64,000 bases of DNA. Source: Amphibalanus amphitrite (Eukaryota; Arthropoda; Thecostraca; Balanomorpha; Balanidae). The stretch spans positions 512,501 through 576,500 of the forward strand of contig NW_024881668.1 of assembly GCF_019059575.1 (NCBI RefSeq), read 5' to 3'. The position numbers and the translations under genes are program-made. Under the pieces are notes generated by a model. It did not search any database, was not told the DNA's origin, and saw only the letters and a list, made by a program, of their open reading frames with translations. Shown piece after piece: positions 49,144 through 59,899 of the stretch. Position 1 is the first letter of the stretch, and each line of letters begins with the position of its first letter.

Positions 49144-51423
49144 ATGATCAGAAAACAGATATGGGCATCACTTGTGCCATGTTGTAACATTTTTCAACCC
49201 AAAACCCTAAAAATATTCGCGGAACATATCCCCGTCATTACGCTTTACACTGCGGTCCACCGCGCGTCGTGGCTAGGTTTAGTTCATCTGTTGGCCGCTA
49301 GGTGGCCGCGCTGGTCGCTGACATCAAAGGGGCCGACGCCGAGACTCGCATCCATATATCTCTCATCCACGGCAGTGGCACTGTGGTGCCCTGTCGTCGC
49401 CCGTGTAGTTCAGCGCGACCACCGGCGGAAACATGTCGCCCAGTGCCCTGGCGGCCAGGACTGCCCACTGGCCGGGGAGATGAGGACTATCAAGGACATC
49501 GAAGTGTGGTCCGCGCCGACCTCCAACACGGAACGGACGTGTTCCTGCGGAGAAGTGATTCGAAGCGGAGGGTACGGGCTGAGAAAGTGCCTGAGCCGGC
49601 ACCTCAAACGCAACAAGGTTCGTGAAGGGGATGATCAGGGAGAAGTGCTCATCAAGGTACTCAACACTGGGCACCGACTGGTGGCCAGGACGTGGGCCTG
49701 CGCCCAGGCCACTGGCCTCCCTCTGCTAAACGGCCCAGAAGTTCCGAAGCCCCCTGGCCCAACTCAAGACGGTGAGACTGCCGGTTCGTCTGAAGCAGCT
49801 CCAACACGCTACGTGACACAGCGGGAAGATCTGCATCGCTTGTCTGTGGAGCGGGTGGGGCCCTTCAGACCCGAATGGAGCGTCATGAACATTCCGTTCA
49901 AGAACGTGCACACGAAAAGGCAGTACACGCAGCACCTGACGCGCCTGCTACGTGCATCGAACATCCTGGATCACGACAAGCCTCTGGAGAGCCTCGACTT
50001 TCGGGTCTTGATGGCGGACACATCCTCGCAAGAAGCGTTGCGCAGCGCCCTGTCGGATTTTTTTAGAGAAAAGTATCCGACCGGGTATATGATGTGTATG
50101 TCGCTCAAGTGGGTGACCAAGATGATCGGGGGCCGGATCATCGTGGTTCCCAATGACCTGGAGCTGCGCTGGCAGGGGTACCTCGAGGCTTTCAACAAGC
50201 CCATTGACTATGAGCTGACGATGGCGGCCGACTCCAGAAAAGAAGCGAAGCGCTTCCGTCGGGACCGGAAGGTGCAATCCTACCAGAGCGACCCCGGCAA
50301 GGAGGGTCGCGCCAAGGTCCGAGAGCGGGGTCTACACTGGCTCCGAGAGATAAGAGAAAACTGGTTCACGGCGAGCCAAGAAGATCTGGAGCCAGTGGCG
50401 CGGCTTTTCGCCCAAGTGCTCTTCATACTATCCAACTTGTTCCAAGGCCAACGGACACAGGTGTTCTCGGAAGTAACAGTGGACGAGTTCCACCGAGGCG
50501 AAGACACGGAGCTAGGACGCTTCGTTGAGCACATTGGCGGGAAGACGAAGGACCAACACGGAAACGCGGTTGCGTTCTTCCTAAAGGCGGAAGCAGATCT
50601 GACGGCGTTCTACCTCGAGTATATGAGGAAGCACCTCCGAGACGCACCAAAACCGCAAGTCTTCCCCATCCAACGGTACCCCGCCCAACTGGGCCAGTCG
50701 CGCCAGCTGCTGGCCATCATCGGCATCGGCGCAGATGAGCTCAAGGCCATTATGGGGGTGGGGAGCCGCCGCTGGCACAACACCCTGTCGGTGGAGAAGA
50801 TGCGGGCAGGGCAGCTCACGTATCCTGAGTTTGAAAACCTCTGCAGCCTCCGCCGCCACTCGGTCCCGACCGCTCAGCGGGATTATAACATGGAGTCCCG
50901 CCGCGAGCGGGACATCAAGGGCGTGAAGCAGTTCGTGGCCATGGCAGGCGTCGACCGTGACCCCCGCACCAGCGTGGAGCCATTTGTCTTGGCGGACATC
51001 GTGGCGGAAGAAGCAGTCCCCCACGACTCACCCGAAGACGCCTCTCGCCAAGAAGACGACTCTCCAGGAGCTGAATCCTCGCCTCCCCCACCGAGCCTCG
51101 CACCTCCGGCTACAGACGTGGTCCCACCAAACCCCGCTCCTCCGGCTACGGACGTGGCCCCACCGAGGGAGCATTTTGAAGTCATACACGCCCCGCTGAC
51201 CACGGCGCCCGCTATGCCCTCCAGGGGCAGGGGGCGCAGCTCCAACCGCCCGTGGAGCCTTTCTGAGCTCGCATATGCTAAAATGCTACTTGAGAGGGGA
51301 GTTCCGTCAACGACAACGGCTATTACTCACTGGATGCAAGAAAACGACTTCCAATGGAGCGAGGTCAGTGGGCGACACATCACTGCCCTCTGCCTCAAGC
51401 TCAAGGACCTACAGAAAAAGTGA
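49144..51423 (+). CDS. Tyrosine recombinase of a Crypton/DIRS-like element
   Basis: The open frame has 759 codons. The first 110 or so look non-coding, so the true start may be later (for example the Met of EMRTIKDIEVW near 49480) or lie behind an intron. A Cys-rich segment follows (CSCGEVIRSGGYGLRKCLSR). An N-terminal core-binding part has KRQYTQHLTRLLRASNILDH. Box I reads LSNLFQGQRTQVFSEVTVDE, with the catalytic Arg in GQR. The C-terminal half has GSRRWHNTLSVEKM and then CSLRRHSVPTAQRDYNM, matching the H-S-x-x-T-A-x-x-Y end of Crypton-type recombinases with the nucleophile Tyr. A Pro-rich linker leads to a helix-turn-helix-like tail (RPWSLSELAYAKMLLERGVP, HWMQENDFQWSEVSGR). It should cut and rejoin DNA through a tyrosine-DNA bond. 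The frame is intact. Confidence 0.72.
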   Translation: MIRKQIWASLVPCCNIFQPKTLKIFAEHIPVITLYTAVHRASWLGLVHLLAARWPRWSLTSKGPTPRLASIYLSSTAVALWCPVVARVVQRDHRRKHVAQCPGGQDCPLAGEMRTIKDIEVWSAPTSNTERTCSCGEVIRSGGYGLRKCLSRHLKRNKVREGDDQGEVLIKVLNTGHRLVARTWACAQATGLPLLNGPEVPKPPGPTQDGETAGSSEAAPTRYVTQREDLHRLSVERVGPFRPEWSVMNIPFKNVHTKRQYTQHLTRLLRASNILDHDKPLESLDFRVLMADTSSQEALRSALSDFFREKYPTGYMMCMSLKWVTKMIGGRIIVVPNDLELRWQGYLEAFNKPIDYELTMAADSRKEAKRFRRDRKVQSYQSDPGKEGRAKVRERGLHWLREIRENWFTASQEDLEPVARLFAQVLFILSNLFQGQRTQVFSEVTVDEFHRGEDTELGRFVEHIGGKTKDQHGNAVAFFLKAEADLTAFYLEYMRKHLRDAPKPQVFPIQRYPAQLGQSRQLLAIIGIGADELKAIMGVGSRRWHNTLSVEKMRAGQLTYPEFENLCSLRRHSVPTAQRDYNMESRRERDIKGVKQFVAMAGVDRDPRTSVEPFVLADIVAEEAVPHDSPEDASRQEDDSPGAESSPPPPSLAPPATDVVPPNPAPPATDVAPPREHFEVIHAPLTTAPAMPSRGRGRSSNRPWSLSELAYAKMLLERGVPSTTTAITHWMQENDFQWSEVSGRHITALCLKLKDLQKK

Positions 51424-51551
51424 TGAGTGTAGAGGACTGATCAGTGTAGCACTGTAGAGGACTGATGTCCTGTCCTGGGCGCCCTGCCGCAGGTGCCCGG
51501 GAACCGGGCCCATGTTTGTCGGGCCTGGTGGGCCTACCCTGGCCCACCAGG

Positions 51552-51771
51552 CCACCTGGGTGTGTATCTGGGTTGGTGTTTGTGTGCATGAGTGTGTTTG
51601 CGTCTGTGATGATGTGTGAACATGTGTTGTTTGAGTGTACGGTATGTATGTTTTCGTTTCCCTGGCTTCCCCGCGGGTAGAGGGTTGAGGCCGGCCCCGA
51701 GGCAGGTAAAGTTTCCGCCACATTCCAAACGCGGATAAGTTTCCCGGCGGCATAAACCACCTGGGTGTGTA
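51552..51771. repeat. Two 15-bp direct repeats, 205 bp apart (third copy at 52583)
   Basis: CCACCTGGGTGTGTA stands at 51552-51566, 51757-51771 and 52583-52597. The sequence right of the first and third copies is also similar (T-C/T-TGGGT). Between the first two is GT-rich sequence. The left flanks of the three differ. Confidence 0.85.
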
Positions 51772-52580
51772 CTTCAGCGCCAAACGCCGAAAGTTTGTAA
51801 GTCATGCCGGGCGGGTCCTGGCAAAATCTCTCTCGCGGATCGGACCGTACAGCAAGCACATGACTGTCGACATCATGTCTGACAACATGCCGGAGGCGAC
51901 GCACCGTAACTACCGATACAACCTGCGCACCCTGCTGATAAGAGCGGGCCTGCTGACCAAAAACCAAGGGCTGGAGTCGTTCAACTTCCGATATCTGCTC
52001 TGGTCGCCCGAAAACGTCGAAAAAGTGCGGTTTGTTCTTGAAACAGTTTTCAGTCGCCACCCTGCCACTGGCTACATGATGCTGAGCGCCATTAAACATA
52101 TCCTCTGCATCATCCCGCGCCGGGTATTCCTGCTTGGTGACGACCAGGCCGTGGAGTGGACCAGCCTGGTAAATATCGTGACAGAGACACTTAAGGGCGA
52201 GGAACTAAAAGCTCGCCCTGAACAGCGCTCCCGCCGGGTCACCAAAGCCGCAGGGCGACAGAGGGAGTTCCAAAACGACATCGGAACTAAGCGACGTCTT
52301 GCGGCGCGCCTGCGCGCGCACGAATGGATGCGTCGCACCATTCAAACGGTTCAGGAAAACCAGGAGCATGTCGCAGCAGACGCGAGCGTCGCTACCACCT
52401 TCCGACAGGTGATTTTTATCAGTGTCGGTGTGCTCCATGGGCAACGTACACAAGTGTATTCAGAGCTCACGGTGGACGAGTTTTCGGACGCGCTTCGCTA
52501 CCCGGACGAGTCACGCTCGGCCATGCGTCTCGCTGGCAAAGAGGCCGCAAAATACGGCCCAGCGACCGGACCCGCCTCGG
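51767..52580 (+). pseudogene. Second tyrosine recombinase, truncated after box I
   Basis: The frame is related to the one at 49144. It has THRNYRYNLRTLLIRAGLLT, SFNFRYLLWSPENVEKVRF, ATGYMMLSAIKHIL and, 200 residues in, box I VLHGQRTQVYSELTVDEFSD. Just after box I it ends at the third copy of the 15-bp motif, so box II and the nucleophile are missing. The two proteins share the pattern but only part of the residues, so they are distinct family members and not a recent duplication. Confidence 0.7.
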
Positions 52581-52597
52581 GGCCACCTGGGTGTGTA

Positions 52598-52760
52598 TTT
52601 GGGTGTGTAACTGCTTTGGGTGGCGCTGCCTCACCAAGAAGCAGCGGGACGTCACTACATTCGTCCTCAGTGCGCGGGATGGTTCCGGGGGGATTTAGTC
52701 CACCTCAGCCTCAGCGGATATGAGAAGCTGGCAGATGCACAGCACCTGCCCATCTGACTG
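52598..52760 (+). pseudogene. C-terminal end of an SGNH hydrolase-like domain
   Basis: In the frame LTKKQRDVTTFVLSARDGSG is followed by GDLVHLSLSGYEKLADAQHL. This is the D-x-V-H-L-S..G-Y..L-A signature that carries the Asp-His pair in block V of SGNH hydrolases. It directly follows the truncated recombinase, joined at the 15-bp motif. With the hydrolase at 37396 it shows that this element family carried such a domain. Confidence 0.6.
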
Positions 52761-53147
52761 AGGTTCAGCGGTTCGGTGTAGGTGACTGTAATGCCTACCA
52801 GGTCCATGTCTCCTGACACGTGTTTGATTGCGAACAATGTTTAACAGTGCACGTGTTATACGGTGAATATTTTGTTTCGTGTTTATCGAGTAAGCTTTAT
52901 GTTGTGGGAATTAAAAAAAAAATCGTTTTTCGGGTGAGGAGAAGGTTGCGATAATGTAACGCTGTTCATTCGGCGGTTGCGGCTTCGTTCGGCACTGCGG
53001 CTAGGTGCACCGGTATTTTTTAGCGCGGCTCGCGCGGCCGCTCGGCTCGGCCGCCAGTGCCAGTGTCCTTATATGTCAAACGGGTGTTCTGTCGCGTGAT
53101 GGCCCGAGCCGAGGTCAGGGTCTCCCGCCGGACGGTGCGTCAGTTCG
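52761..53147. other. Non-coding region
   Basis: No gene or clear repeat is seen, except an A run near 52912. Confidence 0.5.
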
Positions 53148-53149
53148 TA

Positions 53150-54495
53150 GGGTAGGGTGGGGTAATTTGAACATGTGGGGCAATTTGAACATAGTGTGAA
53201 AAACACAAAATTACGGAAAATCCATAGGTGGCATGACAATAAGACCAATGAGGGAAATTATCGTAACTAAAAGGGCTATCATATGAACGGGGTTTTAAGT
53301 TTCAGGGAATGAAGATGTTGACGCACACTGTAAAAAATCAATTTCGCAAGTAAAAACGTCTAAAAACACGTCGTTGCAACTTCATTGCAGCGCAAAATCT
53401 TGCATTGCTAGCGCCTAATACGCAACGGCTTTTGTTGTACAATGACCTAATCAGCGCCTTCAATCCAAGAAACTTGCTTTTGAAACCTGTTTTTAGATAC
53501 GGCAAAATAACTTTTAGCGTGGGGTAATTTGAACATAGTGTGCGAATTTCAGTGAAGACAGGGATAGCTCCGAAAAAAAAACAACGCTCCCAGTTTTTTT
53601 TTTTTGCCAATATTTTCGACCCAAAGCAGTAGCAGATTAGTGATGCCAGTTTTATAACATTTACGCCTAATATTCGTCTAATGTCCGGCATTTTCGTTGA
53701 TTTCCGTTCAGAAACGTTAAAGTCAGCCATTTGTCCAAATATGTCCGAAAATTAGGTACGCGTTAATCAACACTCAAAATTGTCATTTAAATTGCTTATA
53801 ATGTAATTTTACCAGCCGAAAAGTGTTCATTTTATTGAGAGCTTAACAAGCTTTCCACTCGCCAACCAATGTTTGCACGATTACTTTATAAAAAGCGATG
53901 AAGTGTAGCAAGCCATCGTCCAATGTTGTCCAGTCTGCTACCTTTATCCAACCAACTCCGAAGTGGACATTGGACAAAATCAGAACTCCAAATGTCCAGG
54001 TTGCAATTGGCACCATTATAACAGATGCAGTGAGGTTGGGAGAGTTTTTATCGAACAAAAATGATAGACGCTCTGTTAATTGAAGAGAGGCGAATTCTGT
54101 CAACTGACCGGTGTGCAGCGTGCAGATATTGATACTCTGCAACTGTTATTTTTGTTGTTGTGTTGATTTTTCAAATGAAGGTATGTTTAGAATTGTTCTG
54201 CCACTTTGTTTATGCATCAAACAACATCGGTACTGGCGAGATTATCGTTTTTATGACACGTAAAGTCAGTATGTTCAAATTACCCCACGGTGGGCCAATT
54301 TGAACACACCGTGACTTGGTGGAGAAGTGAGGCTATGCTATTCAAGGTATGCTCGGCTCGTCCAAAAATGATGGTTGCATGGTGAAAGCAAGTGACACTT
54401 GCGCTACTGAAGCAGTTTTTCTTCATCCAGGGTTGAGCTGGAATTTGGTACAAAGGAGAAGACGTAAAATATGTTCAAATTACCCCACACTACCC
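53150..54495. mobile_element. TA-flanked DNA element with repeated GGGGTAATTTGAACAT
   Basis: The ends GGGTAGGGTGGGGTAATTTG and CAAATTACCCCACACTACCC are inverted repeats, flanked by TA at 53148-53149 and 54496-54497. The motif GG(G)GTAATTTGAACAT occurs again inside, at about 53172, 53521, 54271 (inverted) and 54293. Size (1346 bp) and TA fit Tc1/mariner/pogo. The open frames inside have no recognisable transposase, so it is non-autonomous or decayed. Confidence 0.82.
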
Positions 54496-54716
54496 TATTC
54501 AGTACTGACTCGAAGACCACCTAACGCCGACCTCCGACCGCCGCCCACCCGATAACAAATTCGCCGTCGCTGCTATGAACCTCTTTCCCTATACGGTGAT
54601 CACTGGCGTGGTGGCAGCGTCTCTATCCGTGTCTCCCCTTTATGTTCATTTACGTCAGAAATGGCACAGCGACCCTGGTCGTATTGCGCATTGGAGCGGT
54701 TTATTCGGACTCTTGA

Positions 54717-55163
54717 AATATGGCCGTCGGCTTTACCAGCACTGGCCTCAGTCATCGACGTGGTGGCTTCTCGGACAGGCGCCCAAACCGTCTTCTGGGT
54801 GAACAGCTTGGTCGAAGAACGAAACTGGGGCGATCGAACGGCAAATGGGCTCGAGCATGTGGACAATGAAATGTGCAGTCAGCGCAGTCCCAGTCAGTGC
54901 AGCGCTCATGCAGCTCCTCATCGGCGGCAGCTTCGCCTTCTGGGCGGCGCAGCGCTGCGCTCTCGGACCAACGGCGGACCATCACCGGCTCCCTCCGACT
55001 GGTGAGGGAGCACGTAACACCCCTTCTGATGGCCTGCTGTGAGGAGCTTTGGGACCTGGACATTCTGCTGGAAGGCGAGACGGAGGAGCCGTTCTCAGAG
55101 CGCCAGCTGCTCCTCCGGCTGGCTGTGTTTGAAGGTATCCGTCTCCGCCCCGAGGCTCCATGC
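54717..55163. repeat. Duplicated block, copy 2
   Basis: It matches 47128-47285 and 47405-47670. The link between the two parts is shorter here (about 35 bases against 120). The copy has GAGGAGCCGTTCTCAGAGCG where copy 1 has extra bases, keeping the frame. Confidence 0.8.
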
Positions 55164-55237
55164 TGGGAGAGCTGGTGGAGTTACGCCATCCCCTGCCTGG
55201 CCCGCGCGGCCCCCACTTGCTCTAATGGTACCACCAC

Positions 55238-55407
55238 ATGTACTCGGGGACACACCAACAGCAGTGTTACCTGTACATAGCCTGGAGCGTGGTGGACCCG
55301 GAGGATATGGCGGGCGGCGAACCGATGATGTCACCGGTCGGTGACGCCGTCACGCTCGACGTGACGCCGCTCACTCGGCTCCTCATCGACTCTGACCTGG
55401 AGTCCCT
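55238..55407 (+). pseudogene. Unrecognised coding-like fragment cut by NLR-C
   Basis: The frame reads HQQQCYLYIAWSVVDPEDMA and LDVTPLTRLLIDSDLESL, of natural protein composition. A stop lies just before it at 55224, and the NLR-C tail follows at 55408. I do not recognise the family. It may be an exon of a host gene or a continuation of the duplicated block. Confidence 0.35.
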
Positions 55408-55635
55408 GCTTGTTGTTGTTGATTGGGGCTTTAGGGCGCGCCGACTGCTAAGGTCATTTTGCGCCCATAACGTCGTACTAATAAAACAAGTGTGCCACAA
55501 GAAAGAACCTTCTAGATACTAAGACTAGAAAGTAAGACTCGATATAAAAATGCAAGGTAAGATAAGACAGCGCAAAGGTGTCGTCCTAGACAACTGACTA
55601 GATGAAAGGACTAGAGAGGGCTAGTTGGATTGGGG

Positions 55636-55820
55636 TCAGGTCGAGTAAATCACTTGGAAGTTGATCGAACGGATAAAAGAAAAGATGTTGCCGGATAAAA
55701 CCCAGGGTGACTCGTCACCCAGTAAGCGGCGGATAGTGGTACCCGGAGCGATGCGCCCGAGGTAGCGTGTCCGGTTCGGTTCAGCGAGAGGACAAGATAA
55801 AAGCACGTGAGAGACAGTGA
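55636..55820 (-). CDS. NLR-C ORF2, last segment
   Basis: It encodes TVSHVLLSCPLAEPNRTRYL and ends FSFIRSINFQVIYST with a stop at 55636-55638. The first residues complete the C-x4-L-T/S-V-x-H-V zinc motif whose cysteines lie across the insertion at 56584. Confidence 0.8.
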
Positions 55821-56583
55821 AGGCGGCCGCACACTGGGCCATTCGGCGGGCGAGATTCCGCAAAAGCGGAATTCCGTAGGCGACATTACGCCTCCGCGGA
55901 CGCCGAACCAACCGCCGAAACGAAAAATGTGGCTGTGAAGGGTCGGCAGCCAGCTGTTCACGGACAGAGTGCGCATGCGCGCGGACAGCCGCGGAATCGC
56001 GGAAAAAGCTGAACCGGTTCAGCTTTTTCCGCGACTTCACCGCGGACAGCCGATATTGTGGAACTTGATACTCACTAACTATTGATGGTGTGGCCGAGAA
56101 ATAGACTTAATTTGATAAGAAAGCCGTAATGTTATTTCTTTCCTCGCAATAAATGGCTCTATGCACTAAACTGGCTATTCAAAAAGTAGGTTGATATGTG
56201 CCTCTCCACAATTGTCTTTAGGTTTCTTGCATTTGTCGACAAACACGGTTGTTTACATTAATCACGAGCTTTATTTTTTTGCAACTTCCTCCAGAAATTA
56301 TGTCAAATTAATAGATATTCAAAACTTTATTGTACAGAAATATAGCATAATCGTATTAAATAAGCAAATATTGTATTTCCTTAAATGTATTTAGTTTGTA
56401 TTCGTTTATATTTATCATAAAATATTTCACATAAAGTTCCTGAAAATACTAAGTAGAAAATCGCATCGCCGAATCGTCCCGTAAACTGCTGAAAACAAGC
56501 GGAAAGCCGCTGTAGGAATGTCGCCCGCGACATTCCGCTTTTGCGGAATCTCGCCCGCCGAATGGCCCAGTGTGCGGCCGCCT
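55821..56583. mobile_element. 763-bp DNA element with TGA duplication (PIF/Harbinger-like)
   Basis: The ends AGGCGGCCGCACACTGGGCC and GGCCCAGTGTGCGGCCGCCT are perfect inverted repeats, which continue inwards for about 50 bp (CATTCGGCGGGCGAGATTCC). TGA is repeated at 55818-55820 and 56584-56586. A second hairpin with GCGGAAAAAGCTGAACC lies near 56008-56035. It has no transposase. Three-base duplications fit PIF/Harbinger, but TGA is not the usual TWA. Confidence 0.85.
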
Positions 56584-58845
56584 TGAGAGGCACGGTACAC
56601 CTGCGACAGGTGGGCTGCTCTTCTCCGCGGAGGAGATGACCATGCGTGGCATACGTATGGCCGATGCGCAGCCTACATAAGACGACTTCGTTATGTCTGT
56701 TACTTTGCATGGATGACGACCAAGGCTCGAGAGTTGGCTTGATATCTCTCAGCTTACTGCTCGCGCGCGAGTCCCACTCTGCCTGCCACTGCGAGAGCAT
56801 GGAAGATCGTACGACGGGATAGTAATCCCGGGCAGGCAGAGGAAATCGCCGAGTGTAGGGCGCTGCGGCAGCGCGTCTCGCGGCGGCGTCAGCAAGCTCG
56901 TTGCCTTGGATTCCAACATGACTGGGAATCCAGCAAAACCGGATAGTTTTTCCGGACTGTTCCACCGAAGTTAGCCGAGTTAAAATGTCCTGAATGACCG
57001 GGTCGTCAGGATTAAACCGTCGTAAAGCCAACAGACTGCTTAGTGAGTCTGATAAAATCAAATAGAAAAAACCGTCGGACACCTCAATAAAACACAGAGC
57101 CTTTTCGATGGCGACTAGCTCTGAGGAAAACACCGAGGCGCTGGGTGGAAGGGAAAACGAGCGGGTGTCCCGACCAGCGACAAAAGAGCAACCCGCTCCC
57201 TCGGATGTTTTTGAGCCGTCTGTGTAGACTGAAATAAAACCATCATACGAGGCTATATGCTCCAAGGCTCTGGTTTGTGCTTCATAGGACAGCAGGCTAT
57301 CCTTTTTTACTTCGGAAAGCGAGAGGTCTACCTGCGGCGGGGCGTTTCTCCAGGGTGGAGAAGGCGTTCCCCAGATACGCCGAACGCCGCGCAAGGCTAT
57401 ATTCGATGTAGAGAATAACCCTCTCATGCGTGCTCCGAATGGATGACTCGTCCCATTACCAGATGAAGCAATGTGACGCGAAAAGACGTACGGGTACGTC
57501 GGATGCGTCGGGAATTGACGTAGTTTAAGAGCATAACGCATCCCAAGCATCTGACGGCGGAGAGAAAGTGGCGGCTCGTGCGCCTCAGCAAGAATGCTGC
57601 TCCTGGGCGAGGTGCGGAATGCTCCGGTGGCTATTCGGAGTGCTGCATGATGGACTGTATCCAGGACCTTCTTGCTGGATTCACTCGCTGAATCATAGAC
57701 AAAGGAAGCGTAATCCAGCTTCGATCGTATAATCGATCGATAGAGAAGAAGAAGGGTCCTGCGGTCCGCACCATAAGATGTGCGGGCGACACATTTTAAA
57801 ACGTTCAGGGATTTAAAACATCGTTCCCGAAGCGTTCTAAAATGTTCTCTATACGTCAAACGACTGTCAAAAAAGATTCCAAGAAACTTCGCCACCGGCC
57901 GAGTAGGAATCACCTGTCCATGGAGCTTGATTCCCAAGGCTAAGTCGTCACAGCGGCGGCGGCAAAAGTGCATAGCGACGGTCTTCGTTGTTGAAAAACG
58001 AAGGCCGTTGTCGTCGCTCCACCTCTCCAGACGGGTTACAGCGAGCTGCAACTGTCTGGCAACGTGACGGGCGGTCGTAGCTGAAAACCAGATCGCGAAA
58101 TCATCGACAAATAGTGATTTGCCGATAGATGGTGCGAGATTGTCGCCAATGTCATTGATCGCCACAGCGAACAGCGCCACACTGAGCACTCCGCCCTGAG
58201 GAACTCCGTTCTCCTGAATAAAACTGCTCGAAAGACGGCTGCCAACACGGACTTTGAAACGACGACCCGATAAAAAGTTCTTGATAAAGAGACCCATTCG
58301 GCCACGTATGCCGCACTTATGTACTTTGGAAAGTATTCTGTGTCGTAACACTGTATCATAGGCCGCCTCAATATCACAGAACAGTGCTCCAAGGTGCTTC
58401 TTTTCAGTAAAACAGGTGCGTATCTCGGTGTCAAGGGCTAAGATGTGGTCCACAGGGCTGCGGTGTTTTCTAAAACCGCACTGGGCGTTTGTAAAAACAC
58501 CGTGATGTTCCAGAAACCAGCTAAGACGCACATTGACCATCTTCTCCATCAGCTTTGATAGCGATGATGTGAGAGAGATGGGCCGATAATGGAGAGGGTC
58601 ATGTCCCGACTTGCCAGCCTTCAAGATAGGAATGATAATGGCTTCCCGCCAGGTCTCAGGGAAGGTGCAAGTCTCCCAAAGCGAATTGAAGGTTGCTAGC
58701 AGCGCCTCGAGGGCAACTGCGGGGAGATGACGGAGCATGTCGTTGTGGACAGCATCCGGACCTTCTGAGAAGCTGCGCAACGAGCTGATGGCAGACGTAA
58801 GCTCAACCATGGTGAAAGGCTCATTGTACACGAAATTTTCAGCTG
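56584..58845 (-). CDS. NLR-C ORF2, reverse transcriptase and RNase H segment
   Basis: The frame is open from AENFVYNEPFTMVELTSAIS to CRRCTVPL. RT motifs are HYRPISLTSSLSKLMEKMVN, GFRKHRSPVDH, NGVPQGGVLSVALF and FVDDFAIWFS (about 58090). RNase H has VYTDGSKTSEGAGCSF, SELVAIEKALCF, LSDSLSSL and IPSHVGIQGNELADAA. Both domains look catalytically complete. The outer open frame runs into the flanking DNA elements at both ends. Confidence 0.92.
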
Positions 58846-58857
58846 CCCTAGTGAAAA

Positions 58858-59085
58858 AGTCCTTAAGGATTTCGCCAGAATCCCCACAATCCTTAAGGAT
58901 CCATAAGGACCCATAAGGATCAGACATGAAATCCTTAAGGACTCTACGGACTCTCTTGAATCCTTAAGGACGCATTCGCCGATCCGTAAGGATTTTAGGG
59001 CGATGTTTGGTATCCTTAAGGATCGCTCAGTATTCCGTAAGGAAATTGCTACTTGCTAGTGTCGCTTAATCCTTCAGGATAGCCG
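58858..59085. repeat. Left array of the ATCCTTAAGGAT motif
   Basis: Sites such as AATCCTTAAGGATC, AATCCTTAAGGACT, GATCCGTAAGGATT and TATCCTTAAGGATC recur with variable spacers. Each is a near-perfect palindrome. Confidence 0.85.
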
Positions 59086-59289
59086 ATGCAGCCAGTACGT
59101 CAATCATTATGGAGTGATTGAATCATCCCTACTATTATTCCGTGCTCCGTATCCGATAATTTATTAGCCATATGACATATACGGCATGTAAAAACTTTGT
59201 GACGGACCAAAGCAGCGTTCGCTATCATCATAGGCGCGGGAACCGGGAGGCGAGGGGGGCAGTGGGAGCAGCTTGCCCCCACTTTTGTG

Positions 59290-59899
59290 CTGAACTTTGA
59301 AATTAAATATTTTCGATTTAATCGTTTGGATGGTTGGCATGAGTGAAGACATTATAGTCAAAATTGATGTGAAAATGATCAATAACATGCCAAAAATTGT
59401 ATTGGTTCTTTAGTTTACCAAAGAGAAACAAAAGAGACAAGCTTTCGACAACACTGTCATCATCAGGTCTGAGTTTTTTGAAATTCCTTTACACACTTCA
59501 CAACATACAAAAACATATTCGCACGCTACAATGATGGAAAACATTCCTCCGTTTGTATGTAGGTAGATGTCGACATCCAGGTCACAAAATGCTTATTTCA
59601 ATATGCTTACAACGTCACATGTCACAAGTTGTGACTTGTGACATTACTTGTGTGTAAAGGAATTTCAAAAAACTCAGACCTGATGATGACAGTGTTGTCG
59701 AAAGCTTGTCTCTTTTGTTTCTCTTTGGTAAACTAAAGAACCAATACAATTTTTGGCATGCTATTGATCATTTTCACATCAATTTTCGATTTATGGCATT
59801 TCTCGATATTGCGAGTGCCAAAACCGGTGATTGTGAGCCAGGGATAACAATTTGGCTATCTTAACTCAGAATTAATATTCAGCTGGGATGGTCACCTAA
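59290..59899 (+). mobile_element. Degenerate MITE-A split by a palindromic element
   Basis: The right part (59787-59899: GGCATTTCTCGATATTGCGA, CAAAACCGGTGATTGTGAGC, GGCTATCTTAACTCAGAATT) matches the right half of MITE-A at 25970-26085. The left remainder ends TTGAAATTAAATATTTTCGA. TTTTCGATTTA occurs on both sides of the inserted palindrome. The terminal repeat is decayed (CAGCTGGGATGGTCACC). Confidence 0.6.
59360..59786. repeat. 427-bp palindromic element
   Basis: The left arm AAAATTGATGTGAAAATGAT to GGAATTCC-like GAAATTCCTTTACACAC is mirrored to the right with almost no change (CATTTTCACATCAATTTT). Arms are about 130 bp with a loop of about 165 bp. It includes CAAGCTTTCGACAACACTGT and CATCATCAGGTCTGAG. 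Confidence 0.85.
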
